From Octadecabacter sp. (GTDB lineage Bacteria > Pseudomonadota > Alphaproteobacteria > Rhodobacterales > Rhodobacteraceae): a stretch of DNA of 5,903 nt. The position numbers and the translations under genes were made by a program. The notes beneath the pieces are model-generated. The model searched no databases and was not told the origin of the DNA. It worked only from the letters and a program-made list of their open reading frames with translations. Location of the stretch: assembly GCA_003533975.1 (NCBI GenBank), contig DQCL01000034.1, positions 7,793 through 13,695 on the forward strand. Reading direction: 5' to 3'. Shown here in pieces: positions 5,656 to 5,903 of this stretch. Each line of letters starts with the position of its first letter. The first letter of the stretch is position 1.

Positions 5656-5903
5656 TCAGTTCACACTGACGTGGACGTTTGTTGGATTGGTGATGATGTC
5701 GAAAACGGCCGAACGCTTTTGCGATTGCGCGACAATGGCAGCGATCTCTTCTTGAGTGGCTTCAGCATCGATTTCGAAGGACACACGGATGGCGCTGAAG
5801 CCATTACGGACATCGGCGTCAATGCCGAGAATTCCCGAGATATCCATGTCGCCTTCGACTTTGGCCTTTACCGAATTCAGCTGAATTCCACGGTGCTGCG
5901 CGA
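5656..5903 (-). CDS. OsmC family protein, C-terminal part (5' end outside window)
   Basis: The visible 81 residues begin in mid-protein (AQHRGIQLNSVKAKVEGD), continue through a region with GILGIDADVRNGF and IRVSFEIDAEA, and end with SQKRSAVFDIITNP and a short tail. This matches the C-terminal half of the OsmC/Ohr-like fold: a beta-strand, a long helix, then the segment that follows the second cysteine in classic members. OsmC and Ohr reduce organic hydroperoxides with two cysteines and are usually about 140-180 aa. There is no cysteine in the visible part. Where Ohr/OsmC carry the second Cys (Cys-Pro), this protein has Ser-Ala (KRSAVFD), as in the broader OsmC-like subfamily, so classic two-Cys peroxidase activity is doubtful. 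The start codon and promoter lie beyond 5903. Confidence 0.88.
   Translation of the reverse strand, partial: AQHRGIQLNSVKAKVEGDMDISGILGIDADVRNGFSAIRVSFEIDAEATQEEIAAIVAQSQKRSAVFDIITNPTNVHVSVN

Noticed and set aside
1..5903. CRISPR array, tRNA/rRNA or classical defence system
   Set aside because: No regularly spaced repeats, no tRNA-like cloverleaf sequences and no nuclease, helicase, toxin or restriction-modification domains were seen.

Overview
The window looks like chromosomal or accessory DNA from an alphaproteobacterium, most likely Rhodobacterales-like. This rests on a DUF1127 protein of the alphaproteobacterial type, an IS30-family remnant and moderate GC, and is recognition of protein families rather than a taxonomic test. 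Nearly all coding capacity lies on the minus strand, so the window reads from right to left as one directional gene cluster.

Right part (about 5400-5903): the 3' end of an OsmC-family gene runs off the window edge. It is followed 34 nt later by a small DUF1127 gene. Eight nt after the DUF1127 stop is a perfect 10-bp GC-rich hairpin with no U-tract, which could mark an RNA processing or attenuation point.

Centre (1338-5300): three closely spaced genes form an evident operon. They encode an FMO/CzcO-like two-Rossmann flavoprotein (410 aa), a second unrelated FAD-dependent oxidoreductase of the monooxygenase/geranylgeranyl-reductase type (385 aa), and a 514-aa fusion of a PLP-dependent cysteine synthase with a C-terminal glutaredoxin carrying CEFC. 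The gaps are 15 and 12 nt, and the ribosome binding site of the fusion gene abuts the stop of the gene before it. After a 139-nt gap comes an AhpD/carboxymuconolactone decarboxylase-family protein (644-1198) with the E-x11-C-x2-C-x3-H pattern.

Left part (1-643): about 300 nt without a convincing gene, then an IS30-family end. This has a recognisable terminal inverted repeat and only the first ~60 codons of the transposase, and it is cut off next to the last 28 codons of an unidentified plus-strand gene.

The genes share a thiol/peroxide/flavin theme. The most interesting unit is the FMO + FAD oxidoreductase + CysK-glutaredoxin operon. I infer that it carries out an oxidation coupled to sulfur transfer or beta-substitution chemistry, but the sequence does not reveal the substrate. 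No CRISPR array, tRNA, rRNA or recognised defence system was seen.
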